From Hydrogenobacter thermophilus TK-6 (GTDB lineage Bacteria; Aquificota; Aquificia; Aquificales; Aquificaceae), in NCBI RefSeq assembly GCF_000010785.1, contig NC_013799.1, positions 1,302,001 to 1,366,000 on the forward strand: DNA of 64,000 nucleotides. Direction: 5' to 3'. The translations under genes and the position numbers were made by a program. The notes beneath the pieces were generated by a model. That model ran no database searches and was not told the DNA's origin. It saw nothing but the letters and a program-made list of their open reading frames with translations. The first letter of the stretch is position 1; every line of letters starts with the position of its first letter. Below are positions 10,941 through 19,891 of the stretch, piece after piece.

Positions 10941-11375
10941 ATGGTTAAGGATATGGATGCCAAACTTGAGAGGTTTATAGATAAGTGTAAAAGTATGGGA
11001 CTCAAAATCACACCCCAGAGGGTGGCGGTTTATGAGGTGCTTCTGAATAGAGAGGACCACCCTACGGTAGAGGAAGTTTATAACGAGGTAAAGAAGAGGT
11101 ATCCCTTTGTATCCCTCGCCACCGTTTACAGAACGGTGGAAACTCTTGAAGAACTCGGCTTTGTCAAGAGAGTAGCCTATTGGGGAGGTTCTGTAAGGTA
11201 CGATGCCAACACGGAAGACCACCACCATCTTATATGCACCAGATGTGGAGCCATAAAGGACATCCAGCTAAACATAAACTGGTATCCTCCTCAATACATA
11301 GAAGGATACAGGGTTGAAAAGTATGCCCTCCACATTTATGGGGTGTGTCCCGAATGTCAGAAGAGAGAGAGCTAA
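10941..11375 (+). CDS. Fur-family metalloregulator, PerR-like
   Basis: This 144-aa repressor has the winged helix (KITPQRVAVYEVLL, SLATVYRTVETLEELG) followed by the dimerisation and metal domain. CTRCG and CPEC supply the structural zinc site. RYDANTEDHHHLICTRCGAI followed by an Asp (IKDI) resembles the regulatory site of peroxide sensors, where Asp ligands allow metal-catalysed His oxidation; Fur has Glu at the last position. PerR-like is therefore favoured over Fur, as inference. A second start at 10953 has a short AAGGAT ahead of it and is possible. It overlaps the dehydratase gene. Confidence 0.88.
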   Translation: MVKDMDAKLERFIDKCKSMGLKITPQRVAVYEVLLNREDHPTVEEVYNEVKKRYPFVSLATVYRTVETLEELGFVKRVAYWGGSVRYDANTEDHHHLICTRCGAIKDIQLNINWYPPQYIEGYRVEKYALHIYGVCPECQKRES

Positions 11376-11668
11376 ACACCTTCTCGCCATCTGAGGTTAT
11401 AGATATCATAAGCAGAGAACTTCCAAACTGGCACTACCAGGAGGGTTTTATAATCAGAGAGTTTTTTACAAAAAACTGGAAGGAGACGGTATTTCTTGCT
11501 AATGCCATAGCTTATCTGGCAGAAGCCTACTGGCACCATCCTGACCTTGAGCTGTCTTTTAAAAGGTTAAAGGTAAAACTCCAGACTCATGAGGTTGGAG
11601 GTATAACACAAAAGGACTTTACACTGGCTAAAGAGATAGAGAGGATAGCTAGCATAAAACCCATCTAA
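11354..11668 (+). CDS. Pterin-4a-carbinolamine dehydratase
   Basis: The enzyme dehydrates the 4a-hydroxy intermediate formed by aromatic amino acid hydroxylases, and related proteins also moonlight as transcription cofactors. The signature AYWHHPDLELSFKRLKVKL, THEVGGITQKDFTLA carries the catalytic His-His-Pro and the later His and Asp. The protein is 104 aa from the ATG at 11354; a GTG nine bases earlier is the alternative. No hydroxylase is seen here, so a role in molybdopterin or pterin recycling, as proposed for other bacteria, is open. It overlaps the regulator by 22 bp and its stop overlaps that of pilX on the other strand. Confidence 0.9.
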   Translation: MSEERELNTFSPSEVIDIISRELPNWHYQEGFIIREFFTKNWKETVFLANAIAYLAEAYWHHPDLELSFKRLKVKLQTHEVGGITQKDFTLAKEIERIASIKPI

Positions 11669-12195
11669 GGTGTATAAACAGCCTCTATGCGTGCGTTATG
11701 CACATTTTGAGGGTCGGTAACATCGGAGATTATGGAAAAGATAAAGCCCTTGTTGCCAGGAGGTAGCTTGCTGTAAGCTACACCTGTTATGGGATATCCC
11801 GGCGGTGGTTTGTAGCCCGCAAAGCAGACTCTGACGGTGTTGTCAAACAAGTTGGTAGACCCTTTTAGCCTAAAATTAAGCTTTAGAGTGCAACAGCAGT
11901 TATAAGTTAGCGGTCCGCTGGTTGGACATGGAGGGTTGCCATCCGGGCACGGCTGGTTGTATACTATCCTGTCAAACACATCGGTGGTGATGGCATAGTT
12001 GACTCCAGATACTGCTGCCTCCCTTGCGGAGGAGTAAGTTCTTACAGCCTCTGAGCTTTCAAAGAGTCTTGAAAGCAAAAAGTAAAGACCTATAAGGACT
12101 ATAAGCACTATAACCGCGGTGATTAGCGCCGAAACCAGCGCCACACCCCTTACCTTATGTTTCTCAAGGGAATGTCCACCTCTACCTTTGCCCAT
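11665..12195 (-). CDS. pilX: PilX-like minor pilin
   Basis: The N-terminus KVRGVALVSALITAVIVLIV is the PilX_N pattern: a Gly at the cleavage site then a hydrophobic helix without the Glu5 found in other pilins. A cysteine-rich region follows (CPDG, CPTS, CCCT). The ATG at 12195 is preferred because GGAGG lies 9 nt before it, giving 176 aa; a GTG at 12210 is the longer alternative. It overlaps the end of pilW by 46 bp and is the last gene of the PilY1 operon, where minor pilins prime pilus assembly at the tip. Confidence 0.75.
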   Translation of the reverse strand: MGKGRGGHSLEKHKVRGVALVSALITAVIVLIVLIGLYFLLSRLFESSEAVRTYSSAREAAVSGVNYAITTDVFDRIVYNQPCPDGNPPCPTSGPLTYNCCCTLKLNFRLKGSTNLFDNTVRVCFAGYKPPPGYPITGVAYSKLPPGNKGFIFSIISDVTDPQNVHNARIEAVYTP

Positions 12196-13037
12196 CTGTA
12201 ATACCTCCACTCGTTAGGTATAACTATCGAACCCCCGCATGAGTCTGTGAAGTTTTCTATGTTTGACTGCATGCTCTGCCTTCCTCCCACCTGCAAGAGC
12301 ATGCAAAGCCTTATGCCAACAAGACTGTTTATGTCAGAAACAGAGTCAGCATAACCTTGGTTTGTTATGTACCTTACCCTAAAAGCTCCTACGCAATCTA
12401 CGAGGGGTTGAGAAGTATCTGAGCCTACTCGCTTAAAAAGCGTTAAAGTACCACTTGCACAGAGTTTGGATGCAGTAGGACTGCTGTCTAGATAGTAGCG
12501 AGTTACAAAATCTGCAGGATAGTCTTTATCCCCTTTAAAAAACACAAGAGTGTTCTTGCAGTCTGTCTTCAGTGCCTTGTTGGCTGGGTCCAGGCACACT
12601 ACCCTGGAGGTATCATCAGGAAGACCCCACCTAGAGGAGTCGCAATCTTTAAAGAGGTAGTTCCTTGCCTGCGTAGCGAGGTTTCCTCCTGCGTCCATCA
12701 CACCCCAGCATCCTGCATTAGTGTCCCTCCTTGTGGCAAGGCTCAGGAAGGCTATCTGACTGCCGTTTATGGCTATTACCGCATTGCCAACATCAGAAAG
12801 GTTTGTGCCATTGTTTAGCACTTGTAGCTTGCTTCTGTCTATGCCAAAGCCTACGGTGGAGAGCTCGTTTACCAGCGTTGAGGTGATAAACTGCACATCC
12901 TGCTCCTGCTTTGCCACCAGCGCTTGAGTGGTGCTTTGCCTGAAGACGGTTCTAAAAGCGTAGAAAAGCCCTGCGCCGATTATGAGAAGTATAGCCATAA
13001 CTACGAGAAGTTCCACCAGCGTAAAAGCTCTCTTCAT
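12150..13037 (-). CDS. pilW: PilW-like minor pilin
   Basis: The type IV prepilin signature RA|FTLVELLVVMAILLIIG has Phe+1 and Glu5, but the residue before the cleavage site is Ala rather than the usual Gly. The 295 residues then resemble PilW: a long helical spine with QDVQFITSTLVNEL and a large C-terminal domain with paired cysteines (CWGV, CDSS, CLDP, CKNT). It overlaps pilV by 4 bp. In other bacteria PilV, PilW, PilX and PilY1 form the pilus tip complex. Confidence 0.8.
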   Translation of the reverse strand: MKRAFTLVELLVVMAILLIIGAGLFYAFRTVFRQSTTQALVAKQEQDVQFITSTLVNELSTVGFGIDRSKLQVLNNGTNLSDVGNAVIAINGSQIAFLSLATRRDTNAGCWGVMDAGGNLATQARNYLFKDCDSSRWGLPDDTSRVVCLDPANKALKTDCKNTLVFFKGDKDYPADFVTRYYLDSSPTASKLCASGTLTLFKRVGSDTSQPLVDCVGAFRVRYITNQGYADSVSDINSLVGIRLCMLLQVGGRQSMQSNIENFTDSCGGSIVIPNEWRYYRWAKVEVDIPLRNIR

Positions 13038-13621
13038 GGCTTCCTCTTTATAAGAAGTGTGCTCTCATACTTATACTGCCTGTTTGTGGGGCTAAAGTAC
13101 CAGGAGGTAATACCAAAAGCTTTGCCTATCTCCTTGCCAGACTGTGTCAGAGTTGCAACGGTTATGCCCACATACACCTGCCTTCTTTCAGCCACCGTGT
13201 AGTTAGTGGGGGGTGGATTGGGCAAGCCTGCACTGCTAGTAGGACTCACCCACAGCCATGGCGCGGTGCTGGTGGGATTGTTCCAAAAGTTATTGTTGTT
13301 GCCGTTATATGGGTCGTAAAAGTCCGGGATGCCATCACCATCCGAGTCTATGCTTTCAAAACTGCACTGGTTAGTGGTAGGGTCGCAGGCGCCACTGTCA
13401 AAGCTGGGAGATGCGTTAGCTATGGCGGTTGCGTTGTATGGCACGTTTTCAAGGTATCCAGACCAGTCTTTTACCAGCTTGTCCATGGCACCCTTCATGC
13501 GTGCATCTAAGGAAAACCTCATGTAGTTTAACAGCCCCGCCAGAAAGCCCAGCATCACAAACAGAAGTATGAGCATGGCAACAAGAAGCTCTATGATGGT
13601 AAAGCCTTTGCTATATCTCAT
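13034..13621 (-). CDS. pilV: PilV-like minor pilin
   Basis: The N-terminus SKG|FTIIELLVAMLILLFVM is a textbook class III prepilin leader with Gly-1, Phe+1 and Glu5. The globular part (195 aa in total) contains DSDGDGIPDFYDPYNGN, an Asp-rich stretch that looks like a calcium-binding loop of the thrombospondin/dockerin type. It sits between fimT and pilW in the tip operon, as PilV does elsewhere. Confidence 0.8.
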   Translation of the reverse strand: MRYSKGFTIIELLVAMLILLFVMLGFLAGLLNYMRFSLDARMKGAMDKLVKDWSGYLENVPYNATAIANASPSFDSGACDPTTNQCSFESIDSDGDGIPDFYDPYNGNNNNFWNNPTSTAPWLWVSPTSSAGLPNPPPTNYTVAERRQVYVGITVATLTQSGKEIGKAFGITSWYFSPTNRQYKYESTLLIKRKP

Positions 13622-13624
13622 GGC

Positions 13625-14152
13625 TCACTGCTCCCTGCATGTAGCACCCTCGTCATCGCTTTTGTACCTTATCCTTCCAAAACTGCTTATGCATATGACT
13701 CTGCTGGCTTTGTTGTCTGGAATATTTTTTATGTCTTCGTCTATGCTCACAGTTATGCTCGCAGGACCAACTCCACACATGGCGTTTCTGGGATAGCCTT
13801 TCTTGTCAAAGACCACTACAAGGTCGGTATATATCTTGACCCCGGGCTCTGTGCTGTAGTTTCTCACCGCTTCCCCTGCGTCAAACCGGCAGTTAGAGTT
13901 ATCATCCCTGAAGAGAGTGTAGGTGTTTGATCTGTCGTTAAAGACCACTCCCCAGGGTTTTGCACCTCTGCCCGTCATAGAGTACAGCCGTGCGGTCTCA
14001 AGAACATTCATCACACCATCCGCGCTGGCCTTTAGCCTCTGATTGAGCACCAAATTCCTGAACCACAAAAAGGCAAAGCCAGAGAGAATCATGAGAATAG
14101 CTATCACTATAAGCACTTCAGTGATGGTATAACCCCTTACTTTTCTATCCAT
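13625..14152 (-). CDS. FimT/GspH-like minor pseudopilin
   Basis: The leader VRG|YTITEVLIVIAILMIL has Gly-1 and Glu5 with Tyr in place of Phe at +1. The body LRASADGVMNVLETARLYS-like helix followed by an all-beta domain (VFNDRSNTYTLFRDD, FGRIRY near the end) fits the GspH/FimT family, 175 aa. Four cysteines are present. It overlaps the end of pilY1 by 16 bp and precedes pilV by 3 nt, so it is part of the tip operon. Confidence 0.8.
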   Translation of the reverse strand: MDRKVRGYTITEVLIVIAILMILSGFAFLWFRNLVLNQRLKASADGVMNVLETARLYSMTGRGAKPWGVVFNDRSNTYTLFRDDNSNCRFDAGEAVRNYSTEPGVKIYTDLVVVFDKKGYPRNAMCGVGPASITVSIDEDIKNIPDNKASRVICISSFGRIRYKSDDEGATCREQ

Positions 14153-17100
14153 AGCAGGAACCTGCCTTCATAGTTTAACGCTGCTTGTTGTTGCACTTTG
14201 AGTATCACGCCGGTAGACACCTGCAGGAAGGACTGAAACTCTTTGCCGGAGCCTGCGGTAATCTGGAAGGGCTGTCCGAAGGGTGGCACGCCTCTTCCAA
14301 GGGATACAGACTGCTTTAGCTGACCATCTTGGACCGCATAGGGTGAGAGTATGCTGGGTCTGGATGGTGGAGTGCCGCTCTTGAAGAAAAGAGAGTAAAG
14401 CTTAGAGCTTCCTTCCATTGAACACATGTCTGTTGGCAGGACTGCAGACAGAGCGTTGAGCACACCACCAAACACAGCAGGCTGAGAGTAAACGGCTTCG
14501 TTGGTAAGCCTTATGTACCAGCCGACGGGGACCTCCGCAGGCATGCTGCCGCTGGCATCTACTACCACCTGCCTATTGCTGCATCCGCTTGCATCGCATA
14601 TGCACATCTGAGTATATTGTAGATTGGTAATGCTAGTGGTTTGACCCGTTGTGTCTGTAAGACTGCTAAGGCTCACAGAGCCTGTGCCGTTCCAGTTGGC
14701 GTCCTTGTATCCTATCAGGTAGTTGGTGTAGGATATGTTTTTGTCTGCGTTGCTAAGGTACTTGCCAGTGCCAAAAAAGACCCAGAAGTTATTATTCTCG
14801 TCCAGCGTGTAGTTGGGCGCTCCAAAAACCGGTGCAGGGTTAGAGCCAAAGTCAAAAGCCTGACTTATGCTCCAATCACTGAAGTTAAGCTTGTATAGCG
14901 CTCCGTAAACGTTTCCGGTATTAGACCTAATGCCATAAACTCCAAAGTAGGCAACATCGTCGGTATAATCGTTGTTTACATCCACGGGCATTATGTCCCC
15001 CACCGCAACATTAGCACCACTTACGGGCACATCTATGCTCCTAAGGAGGCTACCATCGTTAAGGTTAAAAACATAAATGTAGGCATTTTTGGCAAAAGAC
15101 TCTCCGCTGTTGCTGTCTATGAAAGCAGGTCCGGTTCCTACCAGCACATACCAGCTCTCGCCTACCTTTGCCACCGCAGGGAAGGAGAGGGTAAGGGTGT
15201 TGTCAGGAAGTTGCTTTTCCCAAAGGAGTGTGGGCTGACCGCTAAGGTTGTTGTTTAGCCAGTCGGTAAGGTCCAGCACGAAGATGGAGGAGCTGAAGGT
15301 TTGCCCGGTAGCAACACCAATAGCCTTACCACCAAAGCCCATGGCACCCACCAGCAGAGTGCGCCAGTTTCCATTTATCTTGGCATCAAGTATGTAGATC
15401 CTGTAGTCTACGGTAGGCACATGGCAGTAGCTGGGGTTGCCGTACCACACAAGGTAAGGAAGCGCAGACTTGGGTATAAAGGCAAACTCCTCCTTTCCCA
15501 CGAGGCTGTTGCCTGAGTCGGTGCTTGAGTTCACCACTTTTACAGGATTGTCCTGCTCTTGTGTCTGCTGCACATAACCTATCCTGAAGATGTGGAGCAT
15601 GCCGTCGTTGGCGGATATGGCAGCTATGATGGGTCTGTTTTTATATTGACTTGAGTTTATGTACTGGTAGTAGGTGCTGTCGTTGTATCTAAAGTGGTAG
15701 TTCATGAGGGGGTCAGGACCTGCTATGGCTGGGCTGGAGCTTATTATGTCTCCGAGCTTCCACACCTTTTTACCGCTCATGTCAAGAGCGGAGCAAAAGT
15801 CCTCCACATCAACAGTTCTGGTTCTTTGCACATAAGGATAATTACAACCAGAGGGATTGTCCTCTCCCCTCAGGTATCTGATGATACAGCTGGCATCCGC
15901 AGGCTGGCAGGTACCACCACCAGAACAGTCTGAGTTGTTTTTGCAAAGTATGCTTGGGTCGTTGGAGCAGACCTTCCATATGTTGCTAAGGTAGCTTGCC
16001 TCACCTGTGGTGAAGGATGTGAGCGTTCCATCTTTGTTGTAGTATATATTTCTGTCCGATGGGCTTGTGTTAGCAAGGTAGCACCCGCTGTCAAAGACAG
16101 GCTTTAGCTCGCTTAAACTCACTGTGTTTGCCACTGTGCAGGTATCTATGTTGCTTATGAGGGATGCCTTTGTTTCGTTGGTGTTTGTGTCAAAGAAGAG
16201 CTGGAATATGAGGTCCACACCGAGGTTTAGTATCTTGTTGAGGTTTGTATCTTCTCTGAGGTTTTGCCTGACATCCACCCAGAAGCTCTTTAGAAATCCA
16301 AGCCAACTAACTTGCGTGCCGTCAGACCTTACATAGCTGGGCAAAAAGTAGGCCTGGACCACCACCTGAGACACGCTGGACCTTCCTGCAAGAGTAGCAA
16401 CGGTAGAACCAGAAGAGGCACGCCTGAGAATGTCCAGAATGGCGCTTAGTATGGCGCTCTTTATCTGGTTTGCGTCAGATGCTGAGTAAAAGGTGTCGGG
16501 CACGTTATCGCCGTTCTTGTCCCAGTCAGGAGAAGAAGTCGGAAGAGGAGTGCACCCGCTACCTTTGCCATTAGACCCTGTATAATTACTACAGTCATCC
16601 ATCCAACAAGTACCCTGTGGATATCCCGTCAGGCTATCAGGCCAGTTGCGACCGTTTATATCAAAAGAGCCATACATGGAGACGTTTTTTAAGGACTGCG
16701 CTCCAGTACCACCCAAAAACAGACCTATACCGTAAAGAGCTTCAACCCGTGAAGATATATTAGTTTTTTGATTGGTAAAGCCCTTTTTGTGGAGCCAGTA
16801 AGCTGGAACAACGGGGTCTGCGGAGTACTGCTCAAAGCCGTAATTTATCGTGCATGCTACATTTACACTGCCGGGTGGACCGCCAATGTTCCACTGACCG
16901 TCTGTCAAAAGTATCACAAAGTTTTTGGCACATGGCACTAGTCTGAACTCACTGCCTTGACACTGTCCATCACCGTTGAGGTCAAAGCACTGGTACATGG
17001 GGTTTTTCCACTGGTCTCCACCACCAGATTGTGGAGCAAGTCCTCCGTACTGAGGGTTCTTCTGGGAAAAGTAGTTGTATACATCCCAAAGAGCGGGAGC

Positions 17101-17910
17101 GGTGGGAGTGCCACCATATGGGTCTTCTACGTTTATATGGGTTATGGCATTTTTGTAAGGGTTTAGTGCATCATAGTTGTTAGAGGATGTAAAGTCTCCT
17201 ATGTAAACGCTGGCTTTATCTCTAACTCCTTCATCGCTGAAAAACATCACTCCTATACGTGGCTTAAGAGAAAGGGTTTTAAGCTGGAAGAGAAGAGCCT
17301 GGTTTATCCTTGCCCAGGGGACTTTTACCATCACTCCACTCGTTGACTCAAGTACACAGCCGTTGTTGTCGCAGGAGGTTTGGTCTCCAGGGGTACCGTA
17401 AGCTTCAGGGTCGCACCTCTTTATCTGGTAGTTGCCCGTGTTTACACCTGTGTTGCAACTGGCAAGCGTTCCACCGGTTAGCGCCCACCTCACCAGGTCC
17501 ATCCTACTCATGTATAGGAAGTTAAGACAGCTACCTGAGTAAATTCTGCTCGTATTTATACCACCTCTATATCTTGGACAAGCTGCTGGCGTTCCTGTTG
17601 TCTCTTCCCAATAGCTTCCGTTATACCTGTAGACTTTATTGGGGTCAAAGTAGCCCTCTTCTGTGCCTGTGTAGGTCCATCCGCATCCAGAGGAAGAATA
17701 ACAGCATCCAGTTTTATCGCTTGCGGGGTTATAAGCGCACCAGGACATGGAGCCACTCACGTCAATGACCAACATCACATTAGGAGAGACTGCCTGTCCT
17801 ACATAGGGTGGTATGTAGCAGTACTGGCTCATTGACGCAGCTTTTACATCGCCCGCCTTCATAAATACAAGGAGAGCAAGCAGTAAAGTCAGCAGACCCT
17901 TTGTCCTCAT
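14137..17910 (-). CDS. pilY1: PilY1-like type IV pilus tip adhesin
   Basis: At 1257 aa this is the largest gene of the pilus operon. A signal peptide (1-25) is followed by a von Willebrand A-like domain with the metal site D50-V-S-G-S and LLTDGQWN further on. The C-terminal half, from about residue 680, matches the PilY1 beta-propeller (KLGDIISSSPAI, AISANDGMLHIF, LLVGAMGFGGKAIGV) and includes DVNNDYTDD near residue 980, which fits the calcium loop known from PilY1. Many cysteine pairs point to an exported, disulfide-stabilised protein. It acts in pilus extension, adhesion or surface sensing in other bacteria. Confidence 0.93.
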   Translation of the reverse strand: MRTKGLLTLLLALLVFMKAGDVKAASMSQYCYIPPYVGQAVSPNVMLVIDVSGSMSWCAYNPASDKTGCCYSSSGCGWTYTGTEEGYFDPNKVYRYNGSYWEETTGTPAACPRYRGGINTSRIYSGSCLNFLYMSRMDLVRWALTGGTLASCNTGVNTGNYQIKRCDPEAYGTPGDQTSCDNNGCVLESTSGVMVKVPWARINQALLFQLKTLSLKPRIGVMFFSDEGVRDKASVYIGDFTSSNNYDALNPYKNAITHINVEDPYGGTPTAPALWDVYNYFSQKNPQYGGLAPQSGGGDQWKNPMYQCFDLNGDGQCQGSEFRLVPCAKNFVILLTDGQWNIGGPPGSVNVACTINYGFEQYSADPVVPAYWLHKKGFTNQKTNISSRVEALYGIGLFLGGTGAQSLKNVSMYGSFDINGRNWPDSLTGYPQGTCWMDDCSNYTGSNGKGSGCTPLPTSSPDWDKNGDNVPDTFYSASDANQIKSAILSAILDILRRASSGSTVATLAGRSSVSQVVVQAYFLPSYVRSDGTQVSWLGFLKSFWVDVRQNLREDTNLNKILNLGVDLIFQLFFDTNTNETKASLISNIDTCTVANTVSLSELKPVFDSGCYLANTSPSDRNIYYNKDGTLTSFTTGEASYLSNIWKVCSNDPSILCKNNSDCSGGGTCQPADASCIIRYLRGEDNPSGCNYPYVQRTRTVDVEDFCSALDMSGKKVWKLGDIISSSPAIAGPDPLMNYHFRYNDSTYYQYINSSQYKNRPIIAAISANDGMLHIFRIGYVQQTQEQDNPVKVVNSSTDSGNSLVGKEEFAFIPKSALPYLVWYGNPSYCHVPTVDYRIYILDAKINGNWRTLLVGAMGFGGKAIGVATGQTFSSSIFVLDLTDWLNNNLSGQPTLLWEKQLPDNTLTLSFPAVAKVGESWYVLVGTGPAFIDSNSGESFAKNAYIYVFNLNDGSLLRSIDVPVSGANVAVGDIMPVDVNNDYTDDVAYFGVYGIRSNTGNVYGALYKLNFSDWSISQAFDFGSNPAPVFGAPNYTLDENNNFWVFFGTGKYLSNADKNISYTNYLIGYKDANWNGTGSVSLSSLTDTTGQTTSITNLQYTQMCICDASGCSNRQVVVDASGSMPAEVPVGWYIRLTNEAVYSQPAVFGGVLNALSAVLPTDMCSMEGSSKLYSLFFKSGTPPSRPSILSPYAVQDGQLKQSVSLGRGVPPFGQPFQITAGSGKEFQSFLQVSTGVILKVQQQAALNYEGRFLLWIEK

Positions 17911-17912
17911 GT

Positions 17913-18188
17913 TTAGCGCTCCTCCTTTATCCTGTAAGTCCCGCCATCCTGACAGATGCTGCTGTCTATGAGGACGTATATCTCTCTGTTTATCAGGCTT
18001 TGGTATTGGGAGCTCCCAGGCTTTGATATCAGATTCATTTTATAGCCTCTGCAGGCTCCGGATGTGCCTATCACCTTGAGCGTTCCTGTCTTTGGCTCAT
18101 AGCTCTCAACTCTGACCCTTATATAAAGCTCGTCAATGGAGTAGCCAAACCCAATAATGCTCAGAAGAGCTATAAGCGCCTTTCTCAT
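17913..18188 (-). CDS. Small secreted protein upstream of pilY1
   Basis: The 91-residue product starts with a signal peptide (MRKALIALLSIIGFGYS). The mature part is beta-rich with two cysteines (GACRGYK and SSICQDG) likely to form a disulfide. A strong GAGGAGGAAGG Shine-Dalgarno stretch precedes the ATG and an AT-rich ATAATATAAC element lies just before it, so this gene probably opens the pilY1-fimT-pilVWX operon. I recognise no family. It may be a tip or assembly accessory, by position only. Confidence 0.65.
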   Translation of the reverse strand: MRKALIALLSIIGFGYSIDELYIRVRVESYEPKTGTLKVIGTSGACRGYKMNLISKPGSSQYQSLINREIYVLIDSSICQDGGTYRIKEER

Positions 18189-18252
18189 ACCTTCCTCCTC
18201 TGGGTTATATTATCCTCCCTCTTGCTTGTCCTTGCGTGATGTTTGCGTGAAG

Positions 18253-18627
18253 TTACTTTAGTAGGCTCTTTAGCAGATCCGCAAAGACGGGGCTATAGAG
18301 AGCTATAGCTATTATCAGCAGTACAATCATGAGCTTTATGTAAAACTCCAGCTTGTCTATGCGTGCGCTTAGTTCTGCCTTTACCTGCGCCACCTCCGCC
18401 CTGACTCTGTCTACTTCCGCTCTGACCTCTGCTATTTGTGCCCTCACTTCCTTTATGTCTGCTTTGGTGGCAAGTTCTTTGCTAAGCTCGTCCTTTAGTT
18501 CCAGCTTTCTAAGGATGGAAAGCTCCTCAAGTGCTTGCTCTACAGCGCTCATAAACTCCTTTGCCTCTTCTTTGCCCAGCTTCTCCTCCAGCTTAAATAT
18601 CAGCTCCACTGGAAAAACCCTTGCCAT
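18253..18627 (-). CDS. Coiled-coil protein with C-terminal membrane anchor (DUF1640-like)
   Basis: The 124 residues are mostly helix. A heptad-rich stretch from about 55 to 90 repeats IAEVRAEVDRVRAEVAQVKAEL. One membrane segment follows (about 95-115). This layout resembles CCDC90/DUF1640-type proteins, common in thermophiles and without a firm function. TATATT ends 7 nt before the ATG and no Shine-Dalgarno sequence is seen, so it may be expressed from its own leaderless mRNA. Confidence 0.7.
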   Translation of the reverse strand: MARVFPVELIFKLEEKLGKEEAKEFMSAVEQALEELSILRKLELKDELSKELATKADIKEVRAQIAEVRAEVDRVRAEVAQVKAELSARIDKLEFYIKLMIVLLIIAIALYSPVFADLLKSLLK

Positions 18628-18686
18628 AGTCTAAAATATAGTCAAGAATTTTTTTGGCAAAATGTAGCAAACCTCCTGCAAGGTGG

Positions 18687-18742
18687 ATGGAAAAACTGGG
18701 TTAACTAAATACATTTAGAAACTTAAAACCCAGTTTTTCCAT
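18687..18742. repeat. 16-bp perfect inverted repeat with nested palindrome at the 3' end of rnhB
   Basis: ATGGAAAAACTGGGTT (18687-18702) returns as its exact reverse complement at 18727-18742. The 24-nt spacer contains the further palindrome CTAAAT-AC-ATTTAG. The right arm encodes the last codons of rnhB (Gly-Lys-Thr-Gly-Phe-stop reads through it), so the left arm looks like an inverted duplicate of the rnhB tail. On the rnhB transcript it would fold into a long hairpin, but the following sequence lacks a clean U tract. Confidence 0.9.
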
Positions 18743-19319
18743 ACCTAAGAGTTTTAAAACTTCTTCTGTGTATTTCGGTAAAGCCGTAGGTTTTTATGAG
18801 TTCTCTGTGCCTTCTGGTGGGGTAGCCTTTGTGCTGTGCAAACTCATACTGGGGGAAGACCTTGTGGTAGTGCTCCATTATCCTGTCTCTTAGCACCTTT
18901 GCCACCACAGATGCGCAGGCGCAGCTGAGACTCTTTTCATCTCCTTTCACAAGCGGTAGGCAGTTATAACCCTCTAGCTTTACAAAGTCCGTTATCACCA
19001 CATCAAAGGGATGCTTTAGGTCTTCAAGGGCTCTTTTCATGGCGAGCTTTACCGCTCTGTGGATGTTTATCCTGTCTATGACCACGCTGTCTACCACCGC
19101 AGTGCCTATGGCTATAGCTTTTGACTTTATAAGCTCGTAGGCTTCCTCTCTTTCTCTGGCAGACATTCTCTTGGAGTCTCTGTCTATGAAAGGCTCAGTA
19201 AAGGGAGGGAGGATGAGCGCGCAGGCTACCACGGGACCCGCCAATGGTCCCCTTCCCGCCTCGTCAACTCCTGCCACCAAAAGCCCCTTTTCCCAGAAGG
19301 GCAGTTCGTACTCTATCAC
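18723..19319 (-). CDS. rnhB: Ribonuclease HII
   Basis: RNase HII removes RNA from RNA-DNA hybrids and single ribonucleotides from DNA. The 198 residues carry the motif [15 protein letters not shown] with the catalytic Asp-Glu, [12 protein letters not shown], the Asp in VITDFVKL and HKGYPTRRH. The start overlaps the rplS stop by 4 bp, so rplS and rnhB are coupled, as in many bacteria. The end lies inside a long inverted repeat. Confidence 0.96.
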   Translation of the reverse strand: MIEYELPFWEKGLLVAGVDEAGRGPLAGPVVACALILPPFTEPFIDRDSKRMSAREREEAYELIKSKAIAIGTAVVDSVVIDRINIHRAVKLAMKRALEDLKHPFDVVITDFVKLEGYNCLPLVKGDEKSLSCACASVVAKVLRDRIMEHYHKVFPQYEFAQHKGYPTRRHRELIKTYGFTEIHRRSFKTLRYGKTGF

Positions 19320-19687
19320 TTTTTCTTTTCCCAGGGCTTTATCTCTCTTACTTTGCTTGCGGCTTCTTTGCCTCTGTAGTTTCTCAGGAAGTAGAGCTTT
19401 GCCCTGCGCACCTTTCCGTACTTGACTATCTCTATTTTTTCTATGTTGGGACTTGCGAAGGGAAAGATCCTCTCAATGCCAACCCCATAAGACTCTTTTC
19501 TTACCGTAAAGCTTCTGTTTATACCGCTTCCCTTTATCCTTATCACCACACCTTCAAAGGGCTGCAGGCGCTCCTTTTCTCCTTCCACTATCTTGTAATG
19601 CACCCTTACGGTGTCTCCCACCTTAAACTCTGGAAAGTCCCTCTTGGGCGTGTATATAGCTTCCACCTCGCGCAGTAGCTGGTGCAT
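19316..19687 (-). CDS. rplS: 50S ribosomal protein L19
   Basis: L19 (bL19) sits at the subunit interface. The protein has [53 protein letters not shown] and [16 protein letters not shown], all hallmarks of the family; 123 aa. The ATG at 19687 is chosen because AAAGGAGG lies 7 nt upstream; a TTG two codons earlier is not needed. TATAAT on this strand at 19713-19718 is a likely -10 box and overlaps the stop of the small ORF upstream. Confidence 0.96.
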   Translation of the reverse strand: MHQLLREVEAIYTPKRDFPEFKVGDTVRVHYKIVEGEKERLQPFEGVVIRIKGSGINRSFTVRKESYGVGIERIFPFASPNIEKIEIVKYGKVRRAKLYFLRNYRGKEAASKVREIKPWEKKK

Positions 19688-19713
19688 CTTCAAACCTCCT
19701 TTAAGGCTAAATA

Positions 19714-19860
19714 TTATAGCACAAAATTATAGAGATTTAGAAGGTCTAAAAAAGCATCCCTTAACTCCTTTGATGAAAGGTTGTCCAAAAATCTGTGAAA
19801 TGTATCATCCTTCTCTGTTGCATAAGCAACCATAACTCTTTTGAGGGTTTCAGCTATCAT
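19714..19860 (-). CDS. Putative 48-residue protein divergent from gatA
   Basis: An ATG at 19860 opens 48 codons with balanced, helical composition ([19 protein letters not shown] ... [14 protein letters not shown]). TATAAT on this strand (19868-19873) ends 7 nt before the ATG, the same geometry as the gatA start facing the other way, and no Shine-Dalgarno sequence is present. The stop overlaps the -10 box of rplS. I recognise no family. The amphipathic helices and the promoter support a real gene, but a chance ORF of this size is possible. Confidence 0.45.
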   Translation of the reverse strand: MIAETLKRVMVAYATEKDDTFHRFLDNLSSKELRDAFLDLLNLYNFVL

Positions 19861-19867
19861 AGCTTTA

Positions 19868-19891
19868 ATTATAGTGCATTGGGGTTATAAT
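19868..19891. promoter_or_regulatory. Back-to-back -10 boxes for the 48-aa ORF (-) and gatA (+)
   Basis: ATTATA at 19868-19873 is TATAAT on the minus strand, 7 nt before the ATG of the small ORF. TATAAT at 19886-19891 on the plus strand ends 6 nt before the gatA ATG. Clear -35 boxes are not visible. Both would start transcription at or next to the A of the start codon. Confidence 0.6.

Noticed and set aside
12924-17768. Many open frames on the plus strand opposite pilY1 and the minor pilins
   Set aside because: They are shadows of the minus-strand pilus genes, have no start signals or family motifs and do not continue across gene borders.
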